12,812 nt of DNA. Origin: DATEZO01 sp035255485 (GTDB lineage: Bacteria > Pseudomonadota > Gammaproteobacteria > Burkholderiales > Burkholderiaceae_D). The DNA lies in NCBI GenBank assembly GCA_035255485.1, contig DATEZO010000176.1, positions 1-12,812 of the forward strand, written 5' to 3'. This document shows, piece after piece, positions 1 to 6,452 of the stretch. How positions within the stretch are numbered: the stretch's first letter is position 1; every line of letters begins with the position of its first letter. The position numbers and the translations under genes were made by a program. Below the pieces are notes generated by a model, which was not told where the DNA came from, searched no databases, and saw only the letters and a program-made list of their open reading frames with translations.

Positions 1-1062
1 AAATATAAACACAAAAATCATAAAATGCAATTTATTTTCACTGGAGAGTTTTGTCAAATTAAAAAATAAGCTTAAATAATAAAAAATCAGGCTTATGATT
101 GGAATATGAATCACATATAATGAAAATGAAAATTCAGAAAATAACTTTCCAATAGAGCGAATTGATTTTATAAAGCTGGATTTCAGATTCGCTTCATATT
201 GAAGGCTGGACAAAAACACCAAAAAACTTATGCTGTATATCGCATCCTGAATGAAAGAATCTGGGGTTAAATCATCATTCAAGCCCTTTATCCTGAAATA
301 AACTGCAACTACACAAAAAACAACAAAAAACATGGATTGGAAAAATCTGGAGGCATCAATTTTTATTCTGGAAAAAACTACACCCAATAACCATAAAGAA
401 AAAAATAATAGAATTGGATAACTAACAAAAGAGGCAATAGTAAGAATGAGAATTCCAGAAAGAAATTTTGTATAAATTTCCTTAGCAAATACCAATCCTA
501 ATAATAATGGAAAAAGTATGTAATACCATGTTTCATTCGCCAAACTCCACAGCGAAAAATTATATCCATAATTTTGAAAAAAAATGGTCTGCAGACCTAA
601 CATATTACCTAAAAAAGAAAATGCTGAATATTCATTGGCATGCGAATAAATAATTCCTTGCATAGAAACTTTATTTTCAAGAATACCGAATATCAGCGTC
701 AGCACGAATGCTGGCACAAGCACAACCCATAATCTTGTCATTCTGTCTATAACATAATTTTTCACTGCGTTTTCATTACCTGTTTTATTTAAAAGACTGC
801 CCCCCACCAACCATCCACTCAAGAGGAAAAATAAAACAACGGCTTGATGTGCAAAGCCTGACAAAAAAACGAGACCCTGAAACATTAGATTAGGATTAAC
901 AATGGACTTATATCCTGGAAAAGCCTGAGCTCGTAAATGCGCGATGGCGACTTCAATTGCAGCCCCCCCCCGCACCAACGAAATCACCAATGAATGTAAT
1001 GAATCTCCGTTTAAATTAGTCCTGTTTAATGCGGTTATTTTCGGTAACATAAAATAATTCAT
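1..1062 (-). CDS. Acyltransferase 3 family (OafA-type) membrane O-acyltransferase, partial (C-terminus beyond window)
   Basis: An uninterrupted frame reads from an ATG at 1062 to the left edge (354 codons, no stop), so the C-terminus is missing. Acyltransferase-3 proteins are multi-pass inner-membrane enzymes that acylate extracytoplasmic sugars such as O-antigen, LPS or exopolysaccharide. Visible family landmarks, in order, are RGGAAIEVAIAH at residues 31-42 (the family's RGxAA...H signature, with H42 the likely catalytic His), FFLLSGWLVGG at 78-88, RMTRLW at 107-112, and WSLANETWYYILFP at 172-185. Further hydrophobic segments lie around 203-230, 243-256, 276-286 and 313-335. GGAAG lies about 7 nt upstream of the ATG and supports this start; a second in-frame ATG is at 1050. 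The gene is very AT-rich compared with the rest of the window, which suggests horizontal acquisition. The nine-G run at codons 31-33 is listed separately. The sugar substrate cannot be told from the sequence. Confidence 0.88.
   Translation of the reverse strand, partial: MNYFMLPKITALNRTNLNGDSLHSLVISLVRGGAAIEVAIAHLRAQAFPGYKSIVNPNLMFQGLVFLSGFAHQAVVLFFLLSGWLVGGSLLNKTGNENAVKNYVIDRMTRLWVVLVPAFVLTLIFGILENKVSMQGIIYSHANEYSAFSFLGNMLGLQTIFFQNYGYNFSLWSLANETWYYILFPLLLGLVFAKEIYTKFLSGILILTIASFVSYPILLFFSLWLLGVVFSRIKIDASRFFQSMFFVVFCVVAVYFRIKGLNDDLTPDSFIQDAIYSISFLVFLSSLQYEANLKSSFIKSIRSIGKLFSEFSFSLYVIHIPIISLIFYYLSLFFNLTKLSSENKLHFMIFVFIF
963..971 (-). repeat. Homopolymeric G9 tract inside the acyltransferase reading frame
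   Basis: Nine consecutive C on the plus strand are nine G on the coding strand of the acyltransferase. They cover the end of the Arg31 codon, both Gly codons 32-33 and the first base of Ala34, all inside the conserved RGxAA motif. With nine G the frame is open. Gain or loss of one G would shift it near the N-terminus. The tract is conspicuous because the surrounding gene is AT-rich. A possible role in phase variation is inference. Confidence 0.8.
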
Positions 1063-1576
1063 GATCTTCTTCCAAAGATAAGTAATCGCACAAAATAATT
1101 ATGCCTAATATAGTGAGCCACTAACCACACAGTTTTTTTGAACGAATGATGTATTGATCTCTCAAGCATGATTTATTTATTGCCATAAATAAATCAAAAT
1201 AAAGATTGAAAATAATATGAATGAGGAATTTGTATTTCCCATGAATTACTTTACATTGATGCAACTTTTTTGTATTGCGAAGCATCAATAATCTCAAGCA
1301 TTCGATTGCCATCATCCGATTATCAAATCGTTGCCATCAGGATGAGGAATAGAGGAGCAAGCAAACTTGCTTATGGATATTCGGCAATGTGCAATGACAT
1401 TGCGGTTTGTTGAAAATAGCTTCCCGCATTGCAATTGCATCATCCGGAAAAATGCACCGCAAATAAATTTTGCATACTTGTACAATTATCATGTCACTCG
1501 AGTGGCGCACCTTGCGCTCCATCCCTGCAAGCAACCGGCATTCTCTTCCCGATTACCCTCTAGCCAGGCCAGATAC
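1063..1576. other. AT-rich intergenic region between acyltransferase and M3 peptidase genes
   Basis: About 510 bp lie between the divergent starts at 1062 and 1577. Short open frames here resemble no family I recognise. The region holds an 11-bp inverted repeat at 1170-1195, a near-direct repeat (TCGATTGCCATCA at 1302-1314 and TCGTTGCCATCA at 1328-1339), and a cluster of GCAATG/CATTGC words at 1384-1440. That cluster includes the inverted repeat GCAATGT...ACATTGC (1384-1403) and the palindrome TGCAATTGCA (1430-1439). Promoters for both flanking genes should lie here, but I find no convincing -35/-10 pair. Composition changes from AT-rich to GC-richer near 1500-1560. The peptidase frame stays open back to 1367, but that extension would put residues in front of a good signal peptide. 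Confidence 0.5.
1170..1195. repeat. Perfect 11-bp AT-rich inverted repeat with 4-nt loop
   Basis: GATTTATTTAT (1170-1180), loop TGCC, then ATAAATAAATC (1185-1195) form a perfect palindrome. Only one base pair per arm is G:C. There is no T-run characteristic of an intrinsic terminator and no gene ends here, so an operator, a cruciform-prone element or chance in AT-rich DNA are all possible. Confidence 0.5.
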
Positions 1577-3424
1577 ATGTACAAATATCCATTCATCTTC
1601 CTGATTACCACTGTCCCGTTTTTCACTTCGGCGGCAGAAAACGACAACCGCTGGAACCTGCAGCCTCTCTATTCCTCCATTTCAGACTGGAATACTGACG
1701 CTTCCAGGCTTGAAGGCCAGACCAGGCAGTTTGCAGACTGCAAGGACCAGCTCGGCAGTTCTGCAAAGCGCTTCAAGAGCTGCCTGGACCTGAACGCCGA
1801 CATGCAAAAACGCTTCATGCGTCTGTCATCTTATTCAGCCCAACTGCATGACGAGGATACCGGCGCGATCGCCGGCCTGGAGCTCAACCAGAAAGCCGAC
1901 GTTCTTGGTTCGCGCCTGGAACAGGCAACATCTTTTGTGCGACCGGAAATACTGGCCCTTGGGGAAGCGAAGGTTGCGCAATTTCTGGCACAAGACCCGT
2001 CACTTGCAATTTACCGCCATCCGCTCGATGAAATACTGCGCTTCGCTCCGCATACATTGAACGCGCAGGGCGAAGAGCTGGTTGCCACCTTCGGATTGGC
2101 AACCAATGCGGCTGATGCGATCTACTCGATTTTTTCCAATGCCGACATGCCATGGCCGGCGGTCACCCTATCCGATGGCACCAAAGTGGTCATCGATCAA
2201 TCTGCCTATACCAGGTATCGTGCCGCCAATGACCGCGACGACCGCAAAAAAGTGTTCGATGCATTCTGGGGAAAATGGAAAGAATTCGAGCGCACTTTCG
2301 GCGTCTCGTTCTATGAGCAGCTGAAGAAAGACGCGGTCTATACCAAGATACGCAAATACCCCGACACGCTGACCAGGGCGCTGGATGACAACAAGGTGCC
2401 GGTTGCCGTCTACAACACGCTAATCGAGCAGGCGAACGCCAATCTTCCTACCTTGCATCGTTATTTCCGGCTGCGCGCGAAGCTGCTCGGCGTGCGGGAG
2501 ATGCGTTACTACGACATTTATCCGCCGCTGGTGACAAGCGATTTGCGCTATCCGATCGGCAGGGGCAGGGAATTGATGCTGGATGCCGTCAAACCGCTGG
2601 GGAATGACTACCTCGCCGCAATGGCCGATGGCCTGAAGAACCGCTGGATGGATGTATATCCGCGCCCGCGCAAGAAACCAGGCGCCTACATGAACGGCGC
2701 CGCCTATGATGTCCATCCCTATCTCCTCCTCAATTACAACGATGACTACGAATCCGTATCCACGCTCGCACATGAATGGGGGCACGCGATGCATTCCTGG
2801 CTGGCCAACCAGGCGCAGCCCTTCGTCACGGCGGATTATCCGATCTTTACCGCTGAAATCGCTTCCACCACCAATGAAGTGCTGTTGCTGGAGCACATGC
2901 TGAAAATCGCCAGGACCGACGATGAAAGGCTGCTGTATCTCGGTTCCGCCCTGGAAAACATGCGCGGCACCTTCTTCCGGCAGGCGATGTTCGCCGATTT
3001 CGAGCGTGAAGTGCATGCCCGGGTCGACCGGGGCGAATCACTTACCGGCGAAGGACTTACCAAAATCTACGGCGACATCCTGAAGCGCTATCACGGCGAC
3101 AAGGAAGGCGTGGTCAGGATCGACGATCTGTATGCGATCGAGTGGGCCTATATCCCGCATTTCTACAATCGTTTTTATGTATTCCAGTACGCCACCTCGA
3201 TTGCCGCGGGCACCATGTTTGCCGACCGCATCCTTCAAGGCGAGCCCGGTGCGCGAGAACGCTATCTCAACGTACTGAAAGCAGGTGGTTCTGCCTACCC
3301 TTATGAGCTGGTAAAAGCGGCGGGAGTCGATCTCGCATCACCTGCGCCCTACCAGGCGATTGTTGCGCGCATGAACAGGATCATGGATCAGATCGAAGCG
3401 ATAAAGAAGGCGCATCGTCCGTGA
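1577..3424 (+). CDS. M3-family oligoendopeptidase (PepF-like), predicted exported
   Basis: A 615-residue zinc metallopeptidase that should hydrolyse short to medium peptides. The zinc site is visible: HEWGH at residues 399-403 (H399 and H403 as ligands, E400 catalytic) and E427 in the AEIAST segment as third ligand. The conserved C-terminal HFYNRFYVFQYATS motif of this family is at 528-541. Length is normal for oligoendopeptidase F. The ATG at 1577 is chosen because it begins a plausible signal peptide: Lys3, a hydrophobic stretch from about residue 5 to 16, and a small-residue site around TSAA at 17-20. It is preceded by a weak AGG 8 nt upstream. The frame is open back to 1367, but the added residues look non-coding. 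Cytosolic PepF enzymes lack a signal, so a periplasmic peptide-scavenging role is inferred. The nearest downstream gene is convergent and shares a terminator-like hairpin. Confidence 0.93.
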   Translation: MYKYPFIFLITTVPFFTSAAENDNRWNLQPLYSSISDWNTDASRLEGQTRQFADCKDQLGSSAKRFKSCLDLNADMQKRFMRLSSYSAQLHDEDTGAIAGLELNQKADVLGSRLEQATSFVRPEILALGEAKVAQFLAQDPSLAIYRHPLDEILRFAPHTLNAQGEELVATFGLATNAADAIYSIFSNADMPWPAVTLSDGTKVVIDQSAYTRYRAANDRDDRKKVFDAFWGKWKEFERTFGVSFYEQLKKDAVYTKIRKYPDTLTRALDDNKVPVAVYNTLIEQANANLPTLHRYFRLRAKLLGVREMRYYDIYPPLVTSDLRYPIGRGRELMLDAVKPLGNDYLAAMADGLKNRWMDVYPRPRKKPGAYMNGAAYDVHPYLLLNYNDDYESVSTLAHEWGHAMHSWLANQAQPFVTADYPIFTAEIASTTNEVLLLEHMLKIARTDDERLLYLGSALENMRGTFFRQAMFADFEREVHARVDRGESLTGEGLTKIYGDILKRYHGDKEGVVRIDDLYAIEWAYIPHFYNRFYVFQYATSIAAGTMFADRILQGEPGARERYLNVLKAGGSAYPYELVKAAGVDLASPAPYQAIVARMNRIMDQIEAIKKAHRP

Positions 3425-3478
3425 AGCGGCGCTGGCCCAATACCGGAAGAAACTGCAGGGAGGATGGACCTCTTCAGA

Positions 3479-3515
3479 AATAATGGCCGTCCGCCAGTTG
3501 CGGCCGGCCATTATT
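3479..3515. terminator. Hairpin between convergent genes, likely bidirectional terminator
   Basis: AATAATGGCCG (3479-3489) pairs perfectly with CGGCCATTATT (3505-3515). The 15-nt loop contains a smaller CCGC/GCGG stem. The A/T-rich outer part of the stem supplies T-rich ends on both strands, although no long T-run follows. It lies 55 bp after the peptidase stop and 5 bp from the stop of the convergent DUF2892 gene, as expected of a shared terminator. Confidence 0.65.
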
Positions 3516-3520
3516 GGCAA

Positions 3521-3712
3521 TTAACGCTTGCACGTATTGATGCCCAGGATGGTATAGAGCGGGCACCAGCCCACGGCACTGATCAGTAGCGGCGCAAACC
3601 CAAGCAGGCCGAACCATTTGCGATCGTCCGGAAAAACGAAGAACAGGCTGAACAGCGCCAGCGCGGCAATCAGTCTGATGGTCTTGTCCAGGGAACCGAT
3701 ATTCTTTTTCAT
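3521..3712 (-). CDS. DUF2892 (YgaP-type) small inner-membrane protein
   Basis: A 63-residue protein matching the DUF2892 / YgaP transmembrane family. It starts MKKNIGSLDKTIR, has two hydrophobic helices (about residues 10-27 and 33-50), and ends with the family motif WCPLYTILGINTCK. The two cysteines, C50 and C61, are typical of the family. In E. coli YgaP a similar segment anchors a rhodanese domain; here the membrane module stands alone, with no rhodanese gene in view. The ATG at 3712 is preferred because GGAGAG lies 4 nt upstream. In-frame ATGs at 3724 and 3778 would add residues unlike the family. The gene follows the Crp/Fnr-family regulator on the same strand and has its own predicted operator and promoter. 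Its biochemical role is unknown; a link to sulfur transfer is suggested only by family context. Confidence 0.88.
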   Translation of the reverse strand: MKKNIGSLDKTIRLIAALALFSLFFVFPDDRKWFGLLGFAPLLISAVGWCPLYTILGINTCKR

Positions 3713-3767
3713 AATGCTCTCCATTGCGTAAGTAGCCAAGTAAATGATATTTCCTGCGAACGCACCA

Positions 3768-3773
3768 AGGATA
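3768..3773 (-). promoter_or_regulatory. Candidate -10 element of the DUF2892 gene
   Basis: TATCCT on the minus strand matches four of six positions of TATAAT. Alone it is weak. It gains weight because it sits exactly at -12 to -7 if the 16-bp palindrome at 3795-3810 is centred at -41.5, the class II position for Crp/Fnr activators. The implied transcription start is near 3761, giving a leader of about 48 nt. No good -35 hexamer is visible, as expected when an activator replaces it. Confidence 0.5.
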
Positions 3774-3794
3774 GGCAAGTGGAGACGGCGTGTC

Positions 3795-3810
3795 TGTAAC
3801 CTGGGTTACA
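3795..3810. promoter_or_regulatory. Crp/Fnr-type operator, TGTAA-N6-TTACA
   Basis: TGTAACCTGGGTTACA has perfect 7-bp arms around a 2-bp centre. It has the same 5-6-5 layout as the E. coli CRP site TGTGA-N6-TCACA and the same overall architecture as FNR sites. It lies 16 bp after the stop of the Crp/Fnr-family gene and 82 bp before the DUF2892 start, so that neighbouring regulator is the obvious candidate ligand. The identity of the bound protein is inference. Confidence 0.72.
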
Positions 3811-3826
3811 CAGACGCTGGCGATGA

Positions 3827-4552
3827 TCAACGGATGTCATGGGCAAGCGCCCCCATCCCTTTCGGATCGACGATTTCAATGCGACCGCGCCCCAGCCTCA
3901 CCAGCCCATTGCGCGCGAATTCGTCCAGCAGCCGGCTGATCATCTCGCGTACCGTACCGAGCTCGTCGGCCAGTTGTTGATGCGTGATGGCAATCGGTCC
4001 GCTTTGCATGGCGCCCGCGGCATCCCGGTTTTGGCCGCCATGTTGCAGCAGTGCGGACGCCAAACGGACATCAAGCTTCAAGGTAGTGATCTCTTCCACC
4101 AATGCCATGACGTTGATCAGCCTCTCGCCCAGCGCATGAAATATCGCAAACCTGAACGCGGGAACGATATCAAGGCATTGGTTGAAAAGTGCCGATGGCA
4201 TGACGATCATGCGCGTCGGCTTTGCGGTGATACCGCTTGCCGGATATTGGTCGCCGCCCAGCAGGCAACCGAGGGACATGATGCAAGGCTCATCCGGTGC
4301 GACGCGGTACAGCTCGATCCGGCGACCGTTGGCAAGGTTGCGAAAGACCCGCACTTCACCGGACAGGATCACCGGAAAGCCGCTGCATTGGGCATGCCGG
4401 TCGAACACCGGCACGCCCGCCGGCAGTTCGGCAATCGGCTGCAGCACCAGTTGCGACAGGATGGTTGCCGGCAGCACATGCAGCAGCGGTTGCGACTGCA
4501 GCGAAGCCAGGGAGTCGCTCATGCCGGGCGTCGAACCAGCGGTCGCGCTCAC
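3827..4552 (-). CDS. Crp/Fnr-family transcriptional regulator
   Basis: A 241-residue protein with an N-terminal cyclic-nucleotide-binding-type beta-roll (about residues 22-135, including LSGEVRVFRNLANGRRIELY at 63-82), a dimer helix around 137-172, and a C-terminal winged HTH (about 186-230, including HQQLADELGTVREMISRLL). The recognition helix carries R202-E203-x-x-S206-R207, combining the Arg-Glu of CRP with the Ser-Arg of FNR. There is no N-terminal cysteine cluster, so an FNR-type 4Fe-4S sensor is unlikely. The pair C90 and C96 (CIMSLGC) lies inside the sensor domain, and C56 and C126 are also present. The start given is GTG at 4552, overlapping the RraA stop by 4 bp (GTGA). An ATG at 4522 (231 residues) is an equally possible start; neither has a clear ribosome-binding site. 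It probably acts at the palindrome just downstream. The signal sensed is unknown. Confidence 0.9.
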   Translation of the reverse strand: MSATAGSTPGMSDSLASLQSQPLLHVLPATILSQLVLQPIAELPAGVPVFDRHAQCSGFPVILSGEVRVFRNLANGRRIELYRVAPDEPCIMSLGCLLGGDQYPASGITAKPTRMIVMPSALFNQCLDIVPAFRFAIFHALGERLINVMALVEEITTLKLDVRLASALLQHGGQNRDAAGAMQSGPIAITHQQLADELGTVREMISRLLDEFARNGLVRLGRGRIEIVDPKGMGALAHDIR

Positions 4553-5043
4553 AGCAGTTTTTGCGCCGCGACCAGCACGCCGTCAGCATCTGCATAGATC
4601 CAGTTGCCCGGCTGCACCGCCACGCCGGCAATCAGCACGCGCAGGTTCAGGTCGCCCACGCCCTTCTTCACGCTTTTTTGCGGATGCAGTCCGAGCGCGC
4701 GCACTCCTATGTTGCAGGCGTTGATTTCTTCCGAATCGCGGATGCAGCCATTCACCACGATACCGGCCCAGCCGTTTTTTTCAGCCAGCGCACCGAGATT
4801 GCCGCCGACCAGGGCGCAGCGCATGCTGCCGCCGCCATCGATCACCAGCACATGGCCCTGGCCCGGTGTTTCGAGCGTCGAGCGCACCAGCGCATTGTCC
4901 TCGAATACCTTGAGCGTGGTCGCCGGTCCTGAAAATTTCACCTGCCTGCCAAACGAGGTGAAAACCGGCGGCAATACATGCAGCGTGCCGGCGGCAAGCT
5001 TGTCTTCATTGGCATCGCAAATATCGGTCGTAGCAAATAGCAT
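4549..5043 (-). CDS. RraA-family protein (putative 4-hydroxy-4-methyl-2-oxoglutarate aldolase / RraA-like)
   Basis: A 164-residue full-length member of the RraA family, close to the usual 160 residues. Landmarks are the N-terminal TTDICDANED, the GGG at 70-72, GGNLG at 80-84, the metal/substrate-binding NGCIRD segment at 98-103 (R102, D103) and YADADGVLV at 150-158. Two roles are known: E. coli RraA inhibits RNase E, while many homologues are class II aldolases or oxaloacetate decarboxylases that use a divalent metal. The conserved R-D pair is compatible with aldolase activity, but this sequence cannot exclude the RNase E role. The ATG at 5043 has AGGA about 8 nt upstream. The TGA stop overlaps the GTG start of the Crp/Fnr-type gene, implying translational coupling. 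A TAGAAT (5076-5081, minus strand) may be its -10. Confidence 0.9.
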   Translation of the reverse strand: MLFATTDICDANEDKLAAGTLHVLPPVFTSFGRQVKFSGPATTLKVFEDNALVRSTLETPGQGHVLVIDGGGSMRCALVGGNLGALAEKNGWAGIVVNGCIRDSEEINACNIGVRALGLHPQKSVKKGVGDLNLRVLIAGVAVQPGNWIYADADGVLVAAQKLL

Positions 5044-5119
5044 GGCATATCCTGATCAAGAAAGTGACAGGTGCCATTCTATCGGCTCATACGGATTTTT
5101 TGATTAAAAAAACCATGGT
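5044..5119 (-). other. Short intergenic region with A/T stem-loop after the MFS gene
   Basis: This 76-bp gap lies between two minus-strand genes. At 5093-5114 the minus strand has GG, a run of T, AATC, a run of A and CC, forming an imperfect stem of six A:T pairs with GG/CC at the base. It begins 6 bp after the MFS stop. It may be a weak terminator or simply curved A-tract DNA. Downstream of it, TAGAAT at 5076-5081 (five of six to the -10 consensus) could serve rraA, but no convincing -35 accompanies it. Confidence 0.35.
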
Positions 5120-6349
5120 TCATGCCATTGCCGCGCGCTTTGCCGTGTTGCTGCCCACGCCGATCGCGGTAAACAAGGCCAGCATCTGGAACACGCCGAC
5201 CAGCACGAATACCGAGGCAGGATGCTGCGCATCCATCAATGCGCCGAACAGCACCGGCGCTCCTGCCAGCCCGGTATCCAGCCCCGAATACACCACGCCG
5301 TACACGCGCCCGGTCGCATTCTTCGGCGCCGCGCCCCGAATCAGCAAATCACGCGATGGTCCGGCAATGCCCGCGCCGAAACCGACCGCGCCCATCAGTA
5401 CCACTGCCATCAGCGCCGATACCGCCCCGCTCGCGATCACCAGCGTCAGCACACCGGCCACCGTAAATGCCAGCGCAATGGTGCGGTCGTGGCGTATGGC
5501 TTTTGCCGCCAGGAAACCGCCCCAGATCATGCCCGCTGCGGACGCCAGCATGTACGCGGTATAGCCGGTGGTCGCCCACGCGAGCGACATGCCGTACAGC
5601 GCGCGTAAACTGGCAGAAGAAAAGCTCTGAATGCCGCCCAGTGACATCGCCGTGATGAAAAAGAAGGCGAAACACATCCATACAGCGGGCAGGCGCATGA
5701 AGCCAAAGGCATCGCCCTGCGCCGCCAGCGCTTTTCTGGACGCTGCCGCGACAGCATCGGCGTCATCGGTATGCAGCGCATCCCGGTACACCGCCAGCAA
5801 CACCAATACGATGAACGGCAGGCATGCCGCAGCCAGCAGCGCGTTGCGCCAGCCGAACAGGCCGGCTATCGTAGTCAGGAATACAGGGGCCGTCGCCCAG
5901 CCGAGATTGCCGGAAATTCCGTGCACCGAAAACGCATGCCCGAGACGGGTCGAAGACACGCGCTTGTTAAGCAAAGTGTAATCGGCCGGATGAAACACGC
6001 TATTGCCCAATCCGGCCAGCATCGAACCGGCCAGCAGCATTGCATAATTCTGTGCAAACGACAGTGCCAGCGCTGCCAGACCGAGCAGCGTGATCCCGGC
6101 AAACAATACGGTGCGCGCACCGATCCGATCCACGACAAATCCGGCCAATGCCTGCCCAATGCCAGACACCACAAAAAATACCGTCATCAACAGGCCGAGT
6201 TCGGCATAGGTCAGGCTGAATGCGTCTTTCAGCCACGGGAACAGCGGAGCAAGAATCAGATGAAAGAAATGGGATATTCCATGCGCGATACCGACCAGCG
6301 TGATTACGCGCGCATCCTGGCGAAATGAATTGGCGACAGCAGCTGTCAT
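5120..6349 (-). CDS. MFS transporter, Fsr (fosmidomycin-resistance)-like
   Basis: A 409-residue major facilitator with about 12 hydrophobic helices. The N-terminal part (HGISHFFHLILAPLFPWL, then FSLTYAELGLLMTVFFVVSG at 44-63) resembles Fsr-type efflux carriers. GFVVDRIGAR at 70-79 is the MFS loop 2-3 motif A. Extra histidines H23, H27 and H30 lie in the first helix. The ATG at 6349 is chosen because AAGGGA lies 5 nt upstream and the sequence then leads straight into helix 1; the frame continues to 6421 without a good start signal. It is divergent from an AraC-type regulator, the usual layout for inducible drug or metabolite efflux. The substrate is not predictable from the sequence. Confidence 0.88.
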   Translation of the reverse strand: MTAAVANSFRQDARVITLVGIAHGISHFFHLILAPLFPWLKDAFSLTYAELGLLMTVFFVVSGIGQALAGFVVDRIGARTVLFAGITLLGLAALALSFAQNYAMLLAGSMLAGLGNSVFHPADYTLLNKRVSSTRLGHAFSVHGISGNLGWATAPVFLTTIAGLFGWRNALLAAACLPFIVLVLLAVYRDALHTDDADAVAAASRKALAAQGDAFGFMRLPAVWMCFAFFFITAMSLGGIQSFSSASLRALYGMSLAWATTGYTAYMLASAAGMIWGGFLAAKAIRHDRTIALAFTVAGVLTLVIASGAVSALMAVVLMGAVGFGAGIAGPSRDLLIRGAAPKNATGRVYGVVYSGLDTGLAGAPVLFGALMDAQHPASVFVLVGVFQMLALFTAIGVGSNTAKRAAMA

Positions 6350-6452
6350 GGCATTCCCTTTATTTAGCAATGCAGCCAGTGTATGCAAAAACGTTCCGTC
6401 TGTTTTAAGATAGATAGACAAATTTTATCGAATTACTGCCAACCATCCTGCC
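6350..6452. promoter_or_regulatory. Divergent control region between MFS and AraC-type genes
   Basis: These 103 bp must hold both promoters and probably the AraC-type operator. It is more AT-rich than the flanking genes and contains tandem GATAGATAGAC and a short GTCT...AGAC inversion (6399-6419). No -35/-10 pair is convincing on either strand, and the AraC-type start lacks a clear Shine-Dalgarno. The regulatory role is inferred from gene arrangement. Confidence 0.4.

Noticed and set aside
963..971. The C9/G9 run as a sequencing error that breaks the acyltransferase
   Set aside because: The frame is open across the run and the family motif RGxAA reads correctly, so the length as given is consistent with an intact gene.
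1170..1195. AT-rich inverted repeat as an intrinsic terminator
   Set aside because: The stem has almost no G:C pairs, no T-run follows on either strand, and both flanking genes point away from it.
1121..1534. Two short minus-strand frames (64 and 65 codons) in the AT-rich intergenic region
   Set aside because: They have no recognisable sequence, start signals or conserved motif, and AT-rich DNA with long frames on one strand can arise by chance.
1367..1576. N-terminal extension of the M3 peptidase frame upstream of 1577
   Set aside because: The extension would precede a good signal peptide, has an unlikely composition and includes the AT-rich intergenic repeats. The start at 1577 is better supported.
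3839..4597. 252-codon plus-strand frame opposite the Crp/Fnr-type gene
   Set aside because: The real gene on the minus strand has clear domains. The opposite frame is His/Gln/Arg-rich and matches nothing.
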